Below the pieces are notes generated by a model. That model saw nothing but the letters and a program-made list of their open reading frames with translations, had not been told where the DNA came from and searched no databases. A DNA stretch of 64,000 bases, taken from assembly GCF_002979555.1 (NCBI RefSeq), contig NZ_PCOZ01000012.1:82959-146958 (forward strand), read 5' to 3'. Positions 61,672-64,000 of the stretch are shown here, piece after piece (within the stretch, counting starts at the first letter, position 1; each line of letters opens with the position of its first letter). This DNA is from Pseudomonas sp. MYb60. Its GTDB lineage: Bacteria > Pseudomonadota > Gammaproteobacteria > Pseudomonadales > Pseudomonadaceae. The position numbers were made by a program, and so were the translations under genes.

Positions 61672-62601
61672 ATGGCCGGCAGTAGCTTGTTCGCACTATT
61701 GGATGACATTGCCACACTGCTAGACGACATATCACTCATGAGTAAAGTCGCTGCAAAGAAATCAGCTAGTGTCCTGAGCGACGACCTTGCTGTGAATGCT
61801 GAGCAGGTTACCGGCATGAAAGCCGACCGAGAGCTACCGGTGGTATGGGCTGTATTCAAGGGCTCGTTGAGAAACAAAGCCATCCTTGTGCCTTGTGCTT
61901 TGGTGTTGAACGCACTTTTGCCTGCGGCGGTTCACTGGCTGCTCATGATTGGGGGGGCATATCTCTGTTATGAGGGCTTTGAGGCTATCAAGGACAAGCT
62001 CACGGCTGGTCGAGACGATGACACAGGGCAGCCAAAGAAAACGAAGCCTAAGACGCCTGAAGAGCTTGCAGCTTATGAAAAGCGGAAGATTGCAGGGGCT
62101 GTTCGAACGGACTTCATTCTGAGCGCCGAGATCATCGTCATCACACTAAATATCGTTACTGATGCCCCGATGCTCCAACAGATTTTGACGTTAGCGCTGA
62201 TCGCGGTAGTCATGACAGTGGGCGTTTACGGATTGGTCGCGGGGATCGTCCGCTTGGATGATGCTGGCCTTATTCTCCAGAAGTCTAAAGCTACCGGTAC
62301 ATGGGGTTCTGTGGTGCGGACTGTCGGGCGATGGCTGCTGTCGGCTGCTCCGAAGCTTATGAAAGCATTATCCTGGATCGGAACTGTGGCCATGTTCCTA
62401 GTCGGGGGGGCGTTCATTACAGAAGGCATCGGGCCGATGCAGCACTTTGCTGAGAGACTGGTCGAAGAGGTAGGTGCGTGGGAAACCGTCGCAACTCTAG
62501 GTATCCACTGCCTAGTAGGCGCATTCGTAGGCATGGTTGCGGTACTTGTTGTCAAAGGTATCACCACCATCTCTGGTAAGCTTCAATGTAGTCTGCCGTA
62601 G
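61672..62601 (+). CDS. DUF808 (YedI-like) inner-membrane protein
   Basis: 309 residues. N-terminus MAGSSLFALLDDIATLLDDIS with VAAKKSASVLSDDLAVNAEQV is the DUF808/YedI signature. Several membrane segments follow (about 65-100, 155-190, 195-225, 250-265 and 280-300), with a charged loop rich in Lys/Thr/Pro (about 110-135). Family function unknown. Usually a stand-alone chromosomal gene; here it lies between the Gabija module and a broken restriction gene. A terminator follows it. Confidence 0.88.
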   Translation: MAGSSLFALLDDIATLLDDISLMSKVAAKKSASVLSDDLAVNAEQVTGMKADRELPVVWAVFKGSLRNKAILVPCALVLNALLPAAVHWLLMIGGAYLCYEGFEAIKDKLTAGRDDDTGQPKKTKPKTPEELAAYEKRKIAGAVRTDFILSAEIIVITLNIVTDAPMLQQILTLALIAVVMTVGVYGLVAGIVRLDDAGLILQKSKATGTWGSVVRTVGRWLLSAAPKLMKALSWIGTVAMFLVGGAFITEGIGPMQHFAERLVEEVGAWETVATLGIHCLVGAFVGMVAVLVVKGITTISGKLQCSLP

Positions 62602-62681
62602 CTGAGCAGGCGTACTCCCTCCCTGCTCACCTTCCTCAGAAATCCGAGGGTGGACGCAGCTGAGCTTTAAAAAGCGCTCGC

Positions 62682-62687
62682 TATAAT
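62682..62687 (+). promoter_or_regulatory. Consensus -10 hexamer before the terminator
   Basis: TATAAT exactly. No good -35 is found 16-18 bp upstream, and the only thing downstream before 62738 is a terminator hairpin, so it may be fortuitous. Confidence 0.2.
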
Positions 62688-62698
62688 GTTCCGTAATT

Positions 62699-62737
62699 GG
62701 CGCATTAAGCCTAGAAAATAGGGCTAATGCGCCTTTT
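62699..62737 (+). terminator. Rho-independent terminator after DUF808 gene
   Basis: GGCGCATTA with AGCC pairs with GGGCT and AATGCGCC across an AT-rich 9-nt loop, one base bulged, followed by TTTT (62734-62737). About 100 bp after the stop. Confidence 0.8.
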
Positions 62738-62794
62738 CGGGATCTTTAGCGTCCCCCTCTAGCGTCCAGGGTTGTGGATCACTCATGCCGCGAA

Positions 62795-63923
62795 TCAGTC
62801 GGCCCATTCCAGTCTGATGAAGTCTTCGATGCTCTGTGCCCGAGCTAGAACCATTTCTTCAGTCCACGATTCAGCGTCATGAATCTGTTGGCCAACCTGG
62901 ATTGTGGCAATGAGACCGCAATTACGATAAACCTCAAACTTTTCAATTGGAGGCTTCGCTTTGAGCGATGAGTTGATCCCTGGTGGAAGCATAGTCAGAT
63001 TGCCCAAGTGATGAGTCCAATCAACGCCACTGCTCTGAGCTGCAATGTGCTCTATGGAACTCGCAGGATCTTGCTCCCAAATCTTGCTCCACTGGCTTTC
63101 GTTGAGCTTTTGCCCCGCAAGTTTTGCCAAGTGCTCGTCATAACGGTTCAGCACATACCGCAGTTGATTCTGCCAGCCTTCGTAGCTGCTTATCCAATCG
63201 ATGTTTTTTAACACCTCGTCAATCGAATATCCCTTAGAAATTTTCTGGATGCCACTGAGAATCTGATCCTTATCCAAGTTGTTCCGGTAGATCTCATAAC
63301 CAAGACGAATATACTCCCCAACCTTGTGACGGCTATCTCGGCTTGCCAGCTCGTAGATTCTGAAGGTAGCGCGCTCCCATTTACCGAGAAGCTCTTGCTC
63401 TGTCTTTTTGTCGAATTTCCGCAATAGGATCGCTGCGGCAACAAATCGAGCGTGCACAATGCGCGTAACAGCCCGTAGGCGTGGATCTCGGAACAGGCGC
63501 AAGTTCGCCTGCACGACCCCCTCGAGCTCATGACCGACCTCTGCGATTGTTCTTAAATGGGTGCCAGCTTTCAAAGTTAGAAGTGCGGTCGAGTCGGCTT
63601 CACTGGGAATCCGATTCGGTCGCGCGTCAGAGGCCCATGCTCCTGCGAAACGGAGAGCTTCGTCACCGATTCGTGTGCTGTTTTCCAGCGAGCGATAAAT
63701 GCCTCGCCAGACATCTTGCATTTCACCTACCGCCTCATCGCGAGTACCACCTTCAACATGCTCGAAAATCAAAGCCATTAGCTGGCTTTTAAGCTTGTCG
63801 ATCCATTTCACATCAAGACCACGGCTGTTAAGAACCTCAAAAACTCTGTAAACAGTCGCCTCGTCCGAGATCTCATGGTAGATGATCGTTAGCTTGTTTC
63901 TGATGGTCACCAACAGCTCAAAG
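62795..63923 (-). pseudogene. DUF262/DUF1524 (GmrSD-type) restriction gene, 5' part removed by an IS
   Basis: About 375 native codons of a type IV restriction-like protein. The end of the DUF262 domain is present (VYRVFEVLNSRGLDVKWIDK and LKSQLMALIFE). A long helical middle follows, then the C-terminal DUF1524 HNH-like nuclease: IEHIAAQ (catalytic His), HHLGNLTMLP and NSSLKAK. The N-terminal DUF262 part, with its DGQQR nucleotide-binding motif, is missing. Upstream of codon FELLVTIRNK the sequence is the inverted end of an IS3-family element, and the open frame from 63979 only continues through that IS. The DUF262 family cleaves or restricts modified DNA; this copy is probably inactive. Confidence 0.82.
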
Positions 63924-64000
63924 TGAATCGCCCCGGGTTTTCTAGACACTCTCCAGGCTCGCTGCGTAACGCTTTTCAAACTCTACCGGTGACAGCTGAT
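63924..64000 (-). mobile_element. IS3-family insertion sequence, right end (rest outside window)
   Basis: Starts with the terminal inverted repeat TGAATCGCCCCGGGTTTTCT and continues AGACA; ISs of the IS3 family in Pseudomonas and related genera have this kind of end. The transposase stop lies inside it, the normal layout for IS3 right ends. The element breaks into the DUF262/DUF1524 gene. Confidence 0.8.
63942..64000 (-). CDS. IS3-family transposase OrfB, C-terminal 18 residues
   Basis: Minus-strand frame QLSPVEFEKRYAASLESV and stop (TAG, plus 63942-63944). SPVEFEKRY is the usual C-terminal motif of IS3-family DDE transposases (SPxEYE). The frame is open to the window edge. Confidence 0.8.
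   Translation of the reverse strand, partial: QLSPVEFEKRYAASLESV

Noticed and set aside
62682..62737. Small RNA between the perfect TATAAT and the terminator
   Set aside because: The transcript would consist only of the terminator hairpin, and no -35 element supports the promoter.
63924..63979. The first 19 codons of the open frame starting at 63979 as the true start of the DUF262 protein
   Set aside because: These codons lie within the IS terminal repeat and the transposase gene end, so they are not native to the restriction gene.

Overview
The window is chromosomal DNA from a Pseudomonas of the fluorescens group. The support is GC-rich sequence, gene content and order that match Pseudomonas as I remember it (accBC-aroQ-ctpL-gcbA-DUF2333-nudix-sui1-speA, and a full flp-rcp-tad-pprAB locus), and many short palindromes of the kinds scattered through P. 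fluorescens genomes. No rRNA, tRNA or CRISPR array was seen.

Left part (1-23 kb), mostly core genes. On the minus strand are fatty-acid initiation and shikimate genes (accC partial, accB, aroQ), a CtpL-like chemoreceptor and a GcbA-like diguanylate cyclase. On the plus strand are a DUF2333 membrane protein, a Nudix hydrolase, a SUI1-like factor and biosynthetic arginine decarboxylase. Next come a lipoprotein esterase, a MATE exporter, an alpha-2-macroglobulin / penicillin-binding protein 1C pair with a small antisense membrane-protein gene between them, a MazG-like / CmoM pair and two tandem DUF4136 lipoproteins.

Middle (23-42 kb), a surface-structure region. It holds a complete Flp/Tad type IVb pilus locus: tadG; the pprA sensor kinase with a TadE/F pseudopilin; the fppA prepilin peptidase; the pprB regulator; a long minus-strand operon rcpC-rcpA-tadZ-tadA-tadB-tadC-tadD-DUF3613; and the flp pilin. 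A stand-alone response regulator, a TpsB/FhaC-type outer-membrane transporter and a very repetitive Gly/Val-rich lipoprotein follow. The last two look like a transporter-adhesin pair without a classical TpsA. A motif shared by the pprB and flp upstream regions and two inverted-repeat structures are candidate control elements.

Right-centre (42-57 kb). A high-molecular-weight FabG plus MaoC operon is divergent from a thiolase. Then follow a RIO kinase, a copper module (cueR, cueA, a periplasmic protein, copZ) with two recognisable CueR operators, a Bcr/CflA exporter, a quinone-oxidoreductase-like enzyme divergent from its LysR regulator, an ArsR-like regulator, an MFS transporter and adenosine/adenine deaminase.

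Right end (57.4-64 kb), a lower-GC accessory island. A ChaA-type antiporter gene is cut off after 109 codons. Foreign DNA follows: a two-gene Gabija-like defence module (OLD/TOPRIM ATPase gajA plus UvrD-like helicase gajB), a DUF808 membrane protein, and the 3' part of a DUF262/DUF1524 (GmrSD-type) restriction gene. The 5' part of that gene is separated by an IS3-family insertion whose end lies at the window edge. The terminal motif of this IS also appears exactly at the chaA break, so IS activity probably shaped the island.
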